A DNA stretch of 64,000 bases, from contig NC_083345.1 of assembly GCF_019175385.1 (NCBI RefSeq), positions 44,476,098 through 44,540,097 on the forward strand, in the 5' to 3' direction. The position numbers and the translations under genes are program-made. Position 1 is the first letter of the stretch; each line of letters begins with the position of its first letter. Source of the stretch: Lycium barbarum. Its lineage: Eukaryota > Streptophyta > Magnoliopsida > Solanales > Solanaceae. The notes under the pieces are model-generated. The model ran no database searches. It was not told where the DNA came from and saw only the letters and a program-made list of their open reading frames with translations. This document shows positions 22,939 to 34,457 of the stretch, one piece after another.

Positions 22939-23729
22939 TGATAGAATACACGAGTCCACCAAACAGTATAGAGAATCAGGTTCTCTATCTGTTCTCTTAA
23001 GTAAGACGAAAAGCAAATAACACAAGCTATTTACGTGGAAAACTCCTTGTTCAAGGGATTAAAAACCACGACCCACTGCAGTAGGATTTGCTCAAACTTC
23101 ACTATAAACGAGCAACTTCATATTACAACCTATTGCAACATAGGAATTAAACTTTTAATCCCTTCCCCTTACAATAACTCTATTGCAAGACCTTTACAAT
23201 AACTCTATTGCAAAGAGCGCACCATGACTAACTCTAGCCAAGTGAACAACTCAGAAAGGCTGAAAATCTGTCCTACTATGACACTTCTTGAAAGTAGTGT
23301 AGGAATACAAGATAAAGAACAAAAGACAAAGACTCAACAAACCTAAGGACTTAAGTTATCTTCAGTGATTGGGAATTGGTCCTTCTGTTTGTCGCAACTT
23401 TGTTCTTGAGAGCACTTTGAGGTGCGACGGCTAGCTCTTGAGATGAGAGTGAATTTTCTGATTTGTAAGTGTTAGGTTTTCACTTGTAACTTGTTGTTTA
23501 TATAGGTGGTGCAAGTGTTGATATGAAAGGGACATTTCATTGGCCATTAGCAAATTGCAGCTGTGCTGCTGCACTGCTGTCAGTCGGTATGGTGTCAGCA
23601 GCTTTACAGTTGTAGAGTTGACCCTGCAATGGCTAGAGAACCTGATCCCATCTGGTTCCTCTAAATGCATATCTGGTTCCCCAAATATGTTTGTTAAATC
23701 ATCAAAACACAAAATAGCATAACTTATCA
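22939..23729 (-). repeat. 5' LTR of the SIRE-like copia element (791 bp)
   Basis: Matches 12064-12876 in the same orientation and ends in TG (22939) and CA (23729). Confidence 0.9.
23497..23504 (-). promoter_or_regulatory. TATA box in the copia 5' LTR
   Basis: Minus strand TATATAAA; the matching place in the 3' LTR is mutated. It is the probable core promoter of this old element. Confidence 0.55.
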
Positions 23730-23734
23730 ATGTA

Positions 23735-24507
23735 TACGCTTTTTACCTTTCATTTTTCTTTTTAAGGAATAAGATGGAATTCCTTGCTTGCATGAATTAA
23801 AAATTAAATATGTACTAAATCCTAATAGTGCATAATCTTTTTTAGGAGCATAATCAATCCATTTGCCAGATGTAAGAATACTTAAAAGAATGAAATTGTT
23901 GGTATGATTGAAAAATTATTGGTATGATTAACCTTTTATTGGTAATTAATGCGTGTTAAAGAAATTTTTGTGTTCCTTTTTTCACTTAATTACTTCTTTA
24001 TCTTATATGTAAGATAAAAGTCCTACGTAAAAAGACTAAATGTGTGTGAGACGGAGGAATAAGGTTAATACCGACTTGATGAGGTCGCCTTTTTTGTTTC
24101 CAACCTCATTGAGGTTGATTTTTGATATGATGTCCGGAAAAGCTATTTTTAAAGTAATGAAAATAATTGAAAGTAAATGGAGCTTTGCAGGAATTTCACT
24201 TAACAAAAAGTTTTGATCTTGTTGAAGAAACAATGGTATTGTCATACTAATTTTTAAATATAATTATTAATTTTATATTTGTTGAGCTAAATTTATGTAT
24301 ATTATTGCAAATACATAGTAAGAAACATACATCTTCACAAAGACAGTAACCAAATGAGAGAAGACTTGTTAGTCATCTTTGAGCGATAAGAATGTTTTAG
24401 GAAAATATTTTCTCCGCTTTTAATTGTATTTTTTTTAATCTTCACAAAAACAAATGATTTTAGATCCCCTCACCCCCCCCCCCCCCCCCCCCCCGCCCTC
24501 CCCCGGT
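23735..24507. other. AT-rich spacer with a C22 run
   Basis: No gene seen. It contains a run of 22 C at 24473-24494, and at about 24072-24120 a degenerate ACCGACTTGATGAGGTCG-like motif similar to the CACTA-like end at 63587. Confidence 0.6.
24473..24494. repeat. C22 homopolymer
   Basis: 22 consecutive C, followed by GCCCTCCCCCGG. One of four C runs of 16 or more in the window. Confidence 0.95.
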
Positions 24508-25090
24508 TTTTCTTCAAGTTTTATACGACTCTTTCCCAAAAGGAGCATAAATTTAGTCTTTGTAAAATTTTCAACTGGTCTCTTGAAACCTAATTTGTGG
24601 TATATGGATAAAGTGACCAGTAAACACTCAGTCGAAATACAAATTGACAGATACACGAAGGTAAAATACGTGTAACCTGTTCAGTATAAAGCATAAGAAG
24701 GGAAGTGCAAACTTTTCGAAAATAATAGAGACGTGTTTTATGATTAAAATTTTATACGAAAAATCATCTAATTCCTCACGTGGATAAATCGAGATATGAT
24801 TTTTAACACATGTGTCAAATTTAAATTTCAATATCTTAATCTTAATAAAAATAAGTGGTCTTAAATTTTCCCAAGTTTTTCTTCAATTTTGGTATGACTC
24901 TTTTCCAAAAGGAGCATAAATTAGTCTGTCTAAAATTTTCGTCATTTGAAACCTGTTTGTGGTACGTGGGGTAAAATGAACAGTACATATTTCAGGCGCC
25001 TTTCACCCCATACTTGAGGGAGTCCATTCGAAAAAAAAAAATGATAGATACACGAAGGTACAACGTACTTAATCTGTTCAAAATGAATAA
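24508..25090. repeat. Imperfect direct duplication
   Basis: 24508-24700 and 24872-25090 share blocks in the same order: TTTTTCTTCAA, CCAAAAGGAGCATAAATT, ACAGATACACGAAGGT-like, CTGTTCA. A third block (about 24755-24835, around CGTGGATAAATCGAGATATG) reappears at 25757-25820 beyond the MITE, so the second copy was split by that insertion. Confidence 0.7.
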
Positions 25091-25096
25091 AATTTT

Positions 25097-25728
25097 AGCG
25101 GAAATGTGTAAATATACCTTTGAACTTTTCGATTTATAACAGATATACCTCTCGTTAAAAAAGTGATGCATATATACCTTTGTAGTTACACAAATGGTGC
25201 AAATATACTTCTGTCGTTTCACAAATGGTGCAAATATATGCTTTTCACTGCTAAAGTTTTTTTAGAAAAATCATTTAACTTATTTTTTAATTGAAAAAAT
25301 ATAATGTGTCTTTAGAAAAATAAGTCTATCCATTTTTTTAATAGACTTATTTTTGTAAAGCCACGAGGCAATTTTTTTTTTCTAATGGTTGTTTTGTTTG
25401 TTTCTAAAAAGTATCTATATGACTTTAAAAAAATAAGTCTACTCATTTTTTTAAATGAAGCAGACGCTCATCAAAAAAAAAAAAAATTATCACGCGACTT
25501 TAAAAAGATAATTCTACTAAAAAAGTAAGGTAGATTTTTTTTTTTTAAGTTACGTGAAATTTTTTTAATTAAAAAACAAGCTAAATGATTTTTTAAAAAA
25601 CTTCTATCAGCGAAAAGAGTTTATTTAAACATTTGTGTAAGGCACGATATATATATGCACAAATTTTTTAATAAAAAATATATGCGCTCTAAATCACAAA
25701 ATTGAGGGATATATTTACCCCTTTACCC
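25097..25728. mobile_element. Foldback MITE with long inverted repeats
   Basis: About 630 bp whose left half (TGTGTAAATATACC..., GGTGCAAATATA..., TTTAGAAAAATCATTTAACTT) recurs inverted in the right half (AAGCTAAATGATTTTTTAAAA..., GGGATATATTTACCCC). Flanks carry AAAATTT-like repeats of 8-9 bp (25089-25097 and 25730-25737), compatible with a Mutator-type insertion. No ORF. Confidence 0.7.
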
Positions 25729-26203
25729 AAAAATTTATAAGGAAATCATGTACGTATTAATTTTAAGTACTATTCCTCGGCGGATATATCAAGATCTGAT
25801 TTTCAACATCTGTGTCAAAGTTGACAGGAAGGAAAATGGTGTCAGTTTCAACATTCAGCTCAAGTTGGACGTTAGCCACATATGCGCTGTGATTTCGGTG
25901 ACCGCCTCCATTATTTTTGTCTACCAACTCGCTCTTATATTTAGGAAATAATTAAAATCAAGAAGAAGAGGATAAGATTCACTATTCTATAATCTACTAT
26001 ACCCACCCAACCCTCCATTATTGTTCCAAACAAACTCCAAACTTTCTTGATTGGTATATCTCGTTACTTCTTTCTCTTTCTGTCAACAATCCTACCAATC
26101 TCAATCATTGTATTCTTCTCTCTTTTTTTCTGCACAAGAATTCATATTTGATTCAAAGGGCCTTAATTATGGGTCCTCACATTAACTTATGATGATGGCG
26201 CGA

Positions 26204-26212
26204 ATATAAATA
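26204..26212 (+). promoter_or_regulatory. TATA box of the first AVT6-type gene
   Basis: ATATAAATA about 75 bases before the ATG at 26287, giving a short leader if used. A longer leader starting in the CT-rich stretch 26060-26130 is also possible. Confidence 0.45.
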
Positions 26213-26286
26213 CCCTCTTTTAACTTCTATTCTAGCTGACTGAATATCTTTTATAACGAACCACCATAAGTTGCTAAACAATAAGT

Positions 26287-28800
26287 ATGATAACAGAGAA
26301 GCAAGATTCTGAGTTTCTTGCTCCTCTATTACCTGTGGAACAGAATGATGAAAGGTCAAGGGGAGGATCAATATCTGGTGCAATATTTAATATTTCAACA
26401 GGAATGGTTGGTGCTGGGATTATGTCAATACCTGCTACTTTCAAGGTTCTTGGTGTAATTCCTAGTTTTTTTGTTATCTTACTGGTTGGTTACTTTGTTG
26501 AGGTTACGGTGGATTTCCTATTGAAATATACACATTCAGGCGAGTCGGATTCTTATGGTGGTTTAATGGCTGAGTCTTTTGGCAAGTTTGGTTCTGTTGC
26601 TCTTCAGATTTGTGTTATGATTACTAATCTTGGTGCCTTGATTATTTACTTGATTATTATTGGTAAGCCAACTTGCTTTTCGTTCTTTTAAACTTGTTAG
26701 TTAGTTCCTTTTAAAGAATGCTCGATCTGTCTAGTATTTGTCTTTTGGTTGATGAACCAAAGGTGGTAGTTTTAGTCTATTTTTTTTAAATAAAAGAGAG
26801 ATCCTTTTGGAACACATAATGATATGTATGTGCATTTCCTTGAATACTGATGAAGATTCTCATGAATTTTTCTAGCTTACATAGTTGGTTTGATTTGTTG
26901 AACTGAGTTTGATTGGTTTGCCAGTTTGGTTCCTTGTATTTCTTAACTGAACTGTGATTCCTCATATAATGCTCTAGAATTACAATATAAAAATATGGGG
27001 TGATCAGGCATCCATATAAAATCTTAGACCCAAAAAAAGAGAGCCCCAAAAAAAGAGAGCCCCAAAAAAAGAGAGCAAAAATAAACAATGTGAAACTATG
27101 TACATATTGCTAATTTATTTTCCCGTTTGTTTGTTTCACAGGGGATGTCCTGTCAGGAAATAATTGTGATGGAACAGTGCACTTGGGTACTCTACAGGAA
27201 TGGTTTGGCATCCACTGGTGGACCTCACGGGCATTTTCTGTTTTCTTTGTGGTGCTTTTTGTCATGCTTCCGTTGCTCTGTTTTAAGCGCATAGGTTGGT
27301 TGAATAATTTGCATAAGTAGCTTCACAACACAATCTTACAAGTTCTATCTGCTCATTGTTCTACCTTTAAGTACACTTTGAGGTGCAGAAGTAGTTTATG
27401 AAGTGCTTGAAGCTACTTGAACTGCTTCATAAAGTACACTTTGATGTGATTTTCTGATCAGGTTGATGACTAGTTACATAAGTAGCTTCATAAAGTACAC
27501 TTGAATTGTTATTCAGCTTATTTTTTACCTTAGAAGGACCAAAACTCAGTAGGTGTTGACTTCCTACTCCGTTAGAATGATATAAAGCGTTTATCGTATC
27601 ACTAGATGCTTGAACAAATAACCAGCATGTTAAACACAGATTGAGGATATTTGTCAAAGTGGAGCAGCATATAGTTCATTTGAATAATCTCAAAGATTTG
27701 CATATAATAAGGATTATAAAATTTATGGTTTGTCACGTCCAGATTCACTGAGACATGCATCGGCAATATCAATCCTCCTAGCTGTGCTGTTCGTTGTCAT
27801 ATGCTCTATGATGGCAATACATGCAATGTGGGAGGGGAAAACACAAAAGTTACGACTCGTACCAGATTTCTCTCATGGAGTTTCCTTTTTTGATCTGTTC
27901 ACCACCATTCCAGTCTTTGCTACTGCCTTCGGATGTCATGTTAATGGTAAGACATTCTTTGATGCATAAAAATATGTCATTCTCCTTTTCTTTTAGGTGA
28001 CATCTTTATTATTTTCGTTTGCAGTTCATCCGGTTAGAGCAGAGATGGGAAGGCCATCTGAGATGACATCCGCTGTTCGCATTTCTTTGATATTATGCGT
28101 TGCCATTTACTTTACTGTGGGATTCTTTGGGTACCTGTTGTTTGGGGACTCGATCATGGCGGACATGCTGGTCAACTTTGATCAAGCCTCCAACTCTTTA
28201 ATTGGTACAGTACTTAACGATACTGTTCGATTGAGTTATGCCATTCATCTGATGCTGGTATTTCCAGTGATGAATTATTCTCTGAGGGTTAATGTGGATG
28301 AACTATTCTTTCCTAAGAGACCTCTATTGGCCACAGAATCGTTGCGATTCTTTTCCCTTACCTGTATTTTACTTGCATTCATTTATGGAGGTGCCGTAGC
28401 CTTTCCCAATATTTGGTACTTCTTTCAGTTCATGGGAACGACAACAGTCATGTGCCTCATGTTCATATTCCCTAGCTCAATAGTTCTTAGGTATGTGCTA
28501 CTTCAATCTTGGTTTCCTGTGAGGGAAACTTTATCCTTATTTACAATATCTGCATATTATTTCTTAAACAGAAAAGAGTGAATTGTTCTCTTTGAGATGA
28601 CAGAGATCTCTATATAAGTTGCCAAATAATTTTTTATCAAACTATCCACTAACTGCAGCTATAATGTTTTTTCCAGTGATGCTCACAACATATCTACAAC
28701 TCGGGACAAGATATTGGCTGTACTGGTGATCATCTTTGCCAGTGGGACTAGTTCAGTTGCTATATACTCTAATATTGCTACTTATATTGCCAACAAATGA
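26287..28800 (+). CDS. Amino acid transporter, AVT6-type (AAAP family), 5 exons
   Basis: Exons: 26287-26662, 27142-27294, 27743-27946, 28025-28490, 28677-28800. They sum to 1323 nt, 440 aa, in frame; all introns are GT-AG. The protein has a short acidic cytosolic N-terminus, then an AAAP/SLC38-like fold of about 11 membrane helices. The first helix carries FNISTGMVGAGIMSIPATFK, with the family's unwound G-x-GI-x-x-P substrate-site motif. Other family blocks are GYLLFGDSI, NDTVRLSYAIHLMLVFPV and the C-terminal TTRDK loop before the last helix. AVT6 proteins are secondary carriers thought to move amino acids across vacuolar or other endomembranes; substrate is not predictable here. The length is normal and nothing is broken. 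The paralogue at 60304-62655 has identical intron phases. Exact assignment among AVT6A-E is not possible by eye. Confidence 0.92.
27029..27076. repeat. 16-bp tandem repeat in intron 1 of the first AVT6-type gene
   Basis: Three copies of CCCAAAAAAAGAGAGC, each 16 bp. No coding or splice role is apparent. Confidence 0.9.
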
Positions 28801-29076
28801 CCAACTTTGCTGGGTAAAACACACTCAAAATTAGTTGATTGATGCTGGAAGCACACAAGTGCTGTGTTTTAATTCGTTTTCCCCCTCCTTTCCTCCTTCC
28901 ATTTGTTTTTCCTTTTTAGATTAATGCATACAGGTAGGTTACTTGTGCCAGAAGCATTTAAAGTGGATATTGGGATTCTTTCAAATGTCAAAAAGATCAT
29001 CTAGATGAATGTGTGTATATATATATAACAGTTGTGAATTGGAAAGCTATGAAGTTGATGCACTCCCGATTACAGT
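28801..29076. other. 3' flank of the first AVT6-type gene
   Basis: Contains the presumed 3' UTR. There is no clear AATAAA close to the stop; TTAATGCATA at 28920 is a weak plant-style near-upstream candidate. Confidence 0.4.
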
Positions 29077-29335
29077 GGCGGAGTCAGGATTCATATTAAG
29101 GGGTGTCAAAAAATATAAATATGTGGCTATCCAGGATAGAACACACGACCTTAGGGGATGTTTGCAACCCCTTAACTGCTGCGCCAAACTTTTTTTCTTT
29201 TTGCTTTTGTCAAGAGGTTTCAACACTGGTATACATACCTATAAAACTAAAATTTCACTTATATGTACAATGTAATTTTCTGGAGAAGGGGTGTCGCTTG
29301 ACACCCCTCGGGCAAAGAGTAGCTCTGCCTTTGCT
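29077..29335. mobile_element. Possible hAT-type MITE
   Basis: Starts around CAGTGGCGGAGTCAGGATTC, a widespread Solanaceae repeat end, and closes with a partly inverted copy (AGCTCTGCCTTTGC). Inside the right end, AGGGGTGTCGCTTGACACCCCT forms a 10-bp-stem hairpin. The right boundary and target duplication are unclear. Confidence 0.5.
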
Positions 29336-29728
29336 CGCGAAGTTGGGGGGCATGCCTAATTGTAGTACGTTTACTAATTTACTTCACCTGTAAACCTTTA
29401 GCGATCCTTGCGGTGCAAGTGTTTATACTATCCAAATCCAATTGTTCAGGTTTGGTACTTCCAAGAGAGCTAGTGAACTTTTAGGTTGTGCTTGGTGTCT
29501 TTTTGTTGCAGAGAGACTTCTAAGTCCGACGGGGAACCTTAACTTCTAAAATTGTAGAATTTGCCTGGAATGATGAATAAGATAAGTAGGAGGAAAGTTT
29601 CGGGCAAACATTTGTTCTAATGGAAAATGCAACTTTCAAATGGGAAGAAAATCAGGTGGAGAAGAGAACTTATCTTCCTAGTTCAGCACTTCCCGAGATT
29701 TGAGCATTCAGAGCGAGTTTGTATTAAA

Positions 29729-30348
29729 TTTTGAGGGTAGCGGTCTAGAAATTAATTTCTTTTCTAAAAAGGTACCTAGAAAAGTTAGAATATCGTTTTC
29801 GGTGGCAGGGGTAACTAGTAAGCCTAAGGCTTGCAAAACGCGACATAAGTTATGCATCATAATATTCACAAATTATGTCAGCGCGTGCCCTTAAAGAACT
29901 TATGCCTCTATAGGCATAAGTTCAATTTTGAAAGGCAAAAATTAAACACCAGCCCATTTGAAGGGTAAAAATTAAAGACCGGTCCATTAAAATTAAACAC
30001 CAACCCATTTGAAGGGTAAAAATTAAAGACCAGTCCATTTAAAGGACAAACCGTATTAAGTTAGAATACGGTTTATATTCAGTTTTGAGGGTAACGGTCT
30101 AGAAATTAATTTCTTTTCTAAAAAGTTCCCGAAAAGTTAGAATATCATTTTCAGTGACAGAGGTAACTGATAAGCCTAAGGGTTGCAAAACCTGACAGAA
30201 GTTATGCATCATAATATCAACAAATTATGTCAGCGCGCGCCCTTAAAGAACTTATGCGGCATAAGTTCAATTTTGAAAGGCAAAAATTAAACACCAGCCC
30301 ATTTGAAGGGTAAAAATTAAAGACCAGTCCATTTAAAGGACAAACCGT
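29729..30348. repeat. Tandem duplication of a noncoding repeat (about 0.3 kb units)
   Basis: Copy A 29729-30054 and copy B 30083-30348 are about 90% similar by eye. Copy A has an extra internal duplication of the ATTAAACACCARCCCATTTG segment. The spacer joins AAACCGTATT to AATACGGTTT, a 10-bp inverted repeat at 30048-30075. Both copies carry an ACTTATG...CATAAGT hairpin. Confidence 0.8.
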
Positions 30349-30555
30349 GCAATTACTTGAAAGGAAAATCTATATAAACAAAAAACGAAAGTTATCCTTA
30401 GTTAGACAAGGCCCACGTGCTATATGTTTTGCTCCTGGAATAGAAAGAGATCGTGGCATCAAAAAAGTGTTATACCTTTGTTTGCATAAAATCAATACCC
30501 CATCAACCTTTCATTAAGCAGCCGTTGAGTTTTTCCTTTTTTATTTTTGAAAGAA

Positions 30556-31658
30556 GGGAAAAGGGCCTGATTTGCCCCTCTACTATTGGAAATAGTCCAC
30601 ATTTATCCCCGTTATATTTTCGACACAAATTTGCCCCTATTGTTACCTAAGTAGCAATATTTGCCCCCCGTTTGGATGGCAGTCCACCGTGGCAATTAAA
30701 CTTTCACGTGGCCAGACATTTGGATGAGGTGACATGCCACCTCGCCACCCTATCCATTTCTTTCTTCTACCTCTAGCCAAAGCCACCTCCAACCACCATT
30801 GAAGCCACACCCCACCACCATCTCCTCCAACAATTATATCTTCTTTTTCACTAACCCATCTCACCGGAATCACCATAACCGCCACTACTATCACTTTACC
30901 CGGATACTGTCCATTTATCTAATTCCAACCCAAAAATGATTATTAGACCGTTGGAAGAAATCCTTGCAAAACAATTTCACCTCAGTTTAAGCCACAATAA
31001 ATATATATGGAGAAATTTGAAATAGCATATATAATTAATGAGGAAAGGTTAAAATATGTGTAGATTTTGCTGTTTCTTTGACAGCAACTATTTGTTTGTT
31101 GACATGTATTGTAGATAATTATAATAGTCTGCATGCATGTATGTATTTTCTTGGTTTAATTCACATTTACTGTGAAAAGAAAAACAAAAGAAAACTATAT
31201 ATAAGTTAAGTCGTATTTATGTAGACATCTATCTCTCCAATTGCTTACCACTTCTAGAATTCCAATTTCGTAAGTGAAAGCAACAAGGGAAACAGAAGAA
31301 TTGACAAGCTTTGTTTTTTCTAAACTCATTGAACTAATATTGTTCGTTTCATGACTAATTATTTTGAATCTGATTTGCAGAAATTGTGTGGCTTCAATGG
31401 TGGTTGGAGGTGGCTTTGGTTGGAGGTAGAAGAAAGAAATGGAGAGGGGAGAGGGTGGTGAGGTGGCATGTCACGTGGCATGCCACCTCATCTAAATGTC
31501 AGGCCACGTGGAAGTTTAATTGTCATGGTGGACTGCCATCCAAACGAGAGGCAAATATTGCTACTTAGGTAACGGTAGGGGCAAATTTGTGCCGAAAGTA
31601 TAACGGGGGTAAATGTATACTATTTCCAATAGTAGAGGGGTAAATCAGGCCCTTTTCC
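30556..31658. mobile_element. Nonautonomous Mutator-like element with 0.26-kb terminal inverted repeats
   Basis: Left end about 30556-30815 and right end about 31385-31658 are inverted copies, from GGGAAAAGGGCCTGATTTGC inward to CACCATTGAAGCCACAC. The flanks share TTTGAAAGAA (30546-30555 and 31659-31668), a 9-10 bp duplication typical of Mutator-like elements. The inside (30816-31384) holds no transposase and no convincing gene; a CACCGGAATCACCATAACCG stretch could be captured gene sequence. Confidence 0.85.
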
Positions 31659-33044
31659 TTTGAAAGAATCGTCAAATTGGAGAGTTGAACTTTCTTTTCT
31701 TTCGTGTAGTATTATAATGCAGGGAGTTTAACATAGACCCTTATCAAATATTAGTCACCAAAAATCAATAAACACGAATGACAGAAAAAATTAAAAGTAC
31801 CTGGAGTAGTTGACAGTGTTGGTGTCCTCATGAACTCAGCGGCAAATTAATAAGGCATAACATGAAGGTTTAGGTATATGGCATATGACAAAACTAGGAT
31901 GTGATCAACAACACTAAATTAATAAGATTCGGATGTATTTTCTTAACTACTGAGGAGGTAAAACTTCTGCTGCCCCCCCCCCCCCCCCCCCCCCAAAACC
32001 CAACAACACGTTAATAAAGCAATGAATACTTCAGTCTTGCTATTATGAAAAGAAAAAAAAAATTACCAAGCTAAACGAGGCGACTATAAAAATGAGCATG
32101 CACATTACTACTATGGGACAATCAAGGTATTTGCAGTCCTCCTCAGAAAAGTTTCTAATTTAATGTTAAACTTTTCAATTAATTATTTCTAGGTCTCAAT
32201 TTTTTTTTAAAATTATTTTACTTTTACTACTATATATAAAGGAGAATACTTATTTTTTGTAGTCTTCACGCGAATTTGTTTTTGACTCTTTTTACCTGTA
32301 ATTAAAATTTTAATAGCTTTGTGAATCTTCACACATTTTGGTAAATTTTGAAAACTTTGAGGACTTTTTTCATGCCCCTAAAAGTGATGGTTATGAAAAA
32401 AGTTATAGAGGTCCCTCAAAGCATACTCATACATTTTTGAATCTTTTATGTAGAAATATTATTGAACTTGTTTCAAATTATGTTTTTCCTTAAGAATTTA
32501 TTATAGACACATAAAGAGTTATTATGTCATTCAATTCTATCTTAATATAGGCTTAATTATTGAACTAAAATATTATTCTTATAATACTATTTATTATTTA
32601 TTAATGTTATTTACCATTTATCATTTGCTATTTTAATTTTTTATTTGTCCATTTAGTAATTTCTTTTTAATTTTCTCCTACAATCTTATGTCGTACATGC
32701 TGGCGAACGTAAATAATTTATAAGGATTTCACTTAAGTTTGGATAAAGTTTTAGATTAAGAAAATAAATATAAATTACTTATATCATTGTTAAATACTTC
32801 AAAAATGTAAATTACAGTCCCTCTGTCTCAATCGAAAAAATGAATTTCGAAGTACGGTAGTTAATTAATGAATTTTATGTGCTCACACTATTAAAATAAA
32901 ATTTATTTACTATATTAAAAGAGTAACTATAAACTATTAGTTTTATATATTTTGAAAATGTTTTAAAAAAATAATGTAGTTAAAGAAAAATAATTTGATT
33001 TTCAAATAGTAATAATACTAGACAATTGCAAAAATTATATTTTT
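31659..33044. other. AT-rich spacer with a C22 run
   Basis: No gene or paired repeat ends seen. 22 consecutive C at 31973-31994. Confidence 0.6.
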
Positions 33045-33235
33045 TGTTATAAATATCCAACTAGTGGATATCCATTAATTTGGAAATATCCCAAATATCC
33101 CAAAATATCTCCTTTGTATGTTGCTCCTATAAATAGGATGCACAGATGCAATGTTGAAAGAGCAGAAGTAATATAATATGATATCTCTCTACATATTTCT
33201 TCTGTGTATCTACTTCATAGTTTTATTTTATAACA
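33045..33235 (+). repeat. 5' LTR of the young copia element (191 bp)
   Basis: Starts TGTTATAAATATCC and ends TTTTATAACA. Holds a TATA box, TATAAATA at 33128-33135. Confidence 0.95.
33128..33135 (+). promoter_or_regulatory. TATA box of the young copia 5' LTR
   Basis: TATAAATA in CTCCTATAAATAGGATG, about 107 bases before the LTR end; the same sequence lies at 38270-38277 in the 3' LTR. Confidence 0.65.
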
Positions 33236-33237
33236 CG

Positions 33238-33250
33238 TTATCAGCACGAG
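33238..33250 (+). other. Primer binding site of the young copia element
   Basis: TTATCAGCACGAG starts two bases after the LTR, a primer-site form common in plant copia elements. Confidence 0.75.
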
Positions 33251-33316
33251 ACTCTGTTATCTCGAGCAAATACTTCAAAACCTCGAAGGTATTGATTTCT
33301 TCGTTTTCCTTTACTA

Positions 33317-34315
33317 ATGGCAAATCTTACTAAATGTGAATTTGTAGCCTTAGATATATCCGGTAATAACTATATGTCTTGGATTCTTGATGCCGAGATT
33401 CACCTTAATGCGATGGGTCTGGAAGACACCATCAAAGATAAAAATGAGGCATCAAACCAAAACCGTGCTAAGGCAATGATATTCCTCCGCCGTCATCTTG
33501 ATGAGAATTTGAAAATGGAATATCTCACGGTTAAAGATCCTCTTACGCTGTGGAATGATCTGAAAGATAGATATGATCACCTGAAGATGGTCATACTTCC
33601 ACAAGCACGTTTTGATTGGCTCCATTTAAGGTTCCAAGACTTTAAATCTGTTAAGGCATATAATTCTGCAATGTTTAAAATTATTTCTCAATTGAAATTA
33701 TGTGGTGAAAATATTACTGATAATGATATGCTAGAGAAAATATTCTCCACTTTTCCTGCCTCGAGTATGCTCCTGCAGCAGCAATACCGAGAGATGAAGT
33801 TCAAGAAATATGCTAATCTAATCTCACATCTTCTAGTGGCTGAACAACATAATGAATTACTGATGAAAAATCATGAAAGCCGACCCACTGGTACTGCCCC
33901 ATTCCCTGAAGTGAATGAGGCAAATTTTCGCCATTCTAGGCGTGGAAGAGGTCGTGGCCCCAGTCGTGGTCGAGGAAGGAATTTTAATCATGATTCTCGT
34001 TTTGCACCATATAATACCCTTCACCACCAGCAGTGTAAAAGCAAGGATGAAAAGCATGAAGTTGTGCAAAAGAAAAATTCAGAAAATAATTGCTTCCGAT
34101 GTGGAGGAAAAGGGCACTGGTCACGTACCTGTCGTACGCCAAAGCACCTTGTTGAGCTATATCAAGCCTCCCTCAAAAAGGCAGAAAAGGATGCCGAAGT
34201 AAATTTTATTTCTGAAGATAATGTTGAGCCCATGCATCTAGATGTGGCAGATTTCTTTGAAATCCCTGAAGGAAAAATAGATCATCTGATCGGTGATGGA
34301 TCTGTATTAACTTAG
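33317..34315 (+). CDS. copia gag (UBN2-like capsid, zinc knuckle), intact frame
   Basis: 332 aa from ATG 33317, 81 bases after the LTR. Residues about 10-190 are the UBN2/DUF4219-like capsid region (NYMSWILDAEIHLNAMGL, LWNDLKDRYDHLK, FSTFPASSMLLQQQYRE). An Arg/Gly-rich RGRGRGPSRGRGRN stretch follows at about 212-228. The zinc knuckle CFRCGGKGHWSRTC (about 261-274) has the full C-x2-C-x4-H-x4-C pattern. gag stops before pol, which is in another frame, so this copy would need separate or shifted expression for pol. Confidence 0.9.
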   Translation: MANLTKCEFVALDISGNNYMSWILDAEIHLNAMGLEDTIKDKNEASNQNRAKAMIFLRRHLDENLKMEYLTVKDPLTLWNDLKDRYDHLKMVILPQARFDWLHLRFQDFKSVKAYNSAMFKIISQLKLCGENITDNDMLEKIFSTFPASSMLLQQQYREMKFKKYANLISHLLVAEQHNELLMKNHESRPTGTAPFPEVNEANFRHSRRGRGRGPSRGRGRNFNHDSRFAPYNTLHHQQCKSKDEKHEVVQKKNSENNCFRCGGKGHWSRTCRTPKHLVELYQASLKKAEKDAEVNFISEDNVEPMHLDVADFFEIPEGKIDHLIGDGSVLT

Positions 34316-34457
34316 ATATTTCATACATGTCATTTGTATTAGCTAATGTGGTTATGTTTCCATAGTAATATATGAAATAAAGTGTGTGTAATACTTTGTC
34401 TAATCATAATATCTACTTCGATGTTTACTTTGCCTATTCTTTCGTTTTGAAGAATAT

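Larger units (their letters stand above)
12064..23729 (-). mobile_element. Old Ty1/copia retrotransposon, SIRE/Maximus-like, minus strand
   Basis: LTRs are 12064-12876 and 22939-23729, both TG...CA, with flanking ATGTG (12059-12063) and ATGTA (23730-23734), a target duplication with one change. Without the solo LTR inside it, it is about 9.5 kb, the size of SIRE/Maximus elements. A UBN2-type gag, integrase, RT, RNase H and a long extra 3' ORF with a coiled coil fit that lineage. The LTRs differ at roughly one base in six to ten in the stretches compared, and the genes are full of stops and shifts. A protease and part of the integrase are missing near 18860. Confidence 0.9.

Noticed and set aside
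30643..30894. 83-codon minus-strand frame in the Mutator-like element, and its partner at 31386-31568
   Set aside because: The two are inverted-repeat copies of each other; the similarity reflects the terminal repeats, not a gene family.
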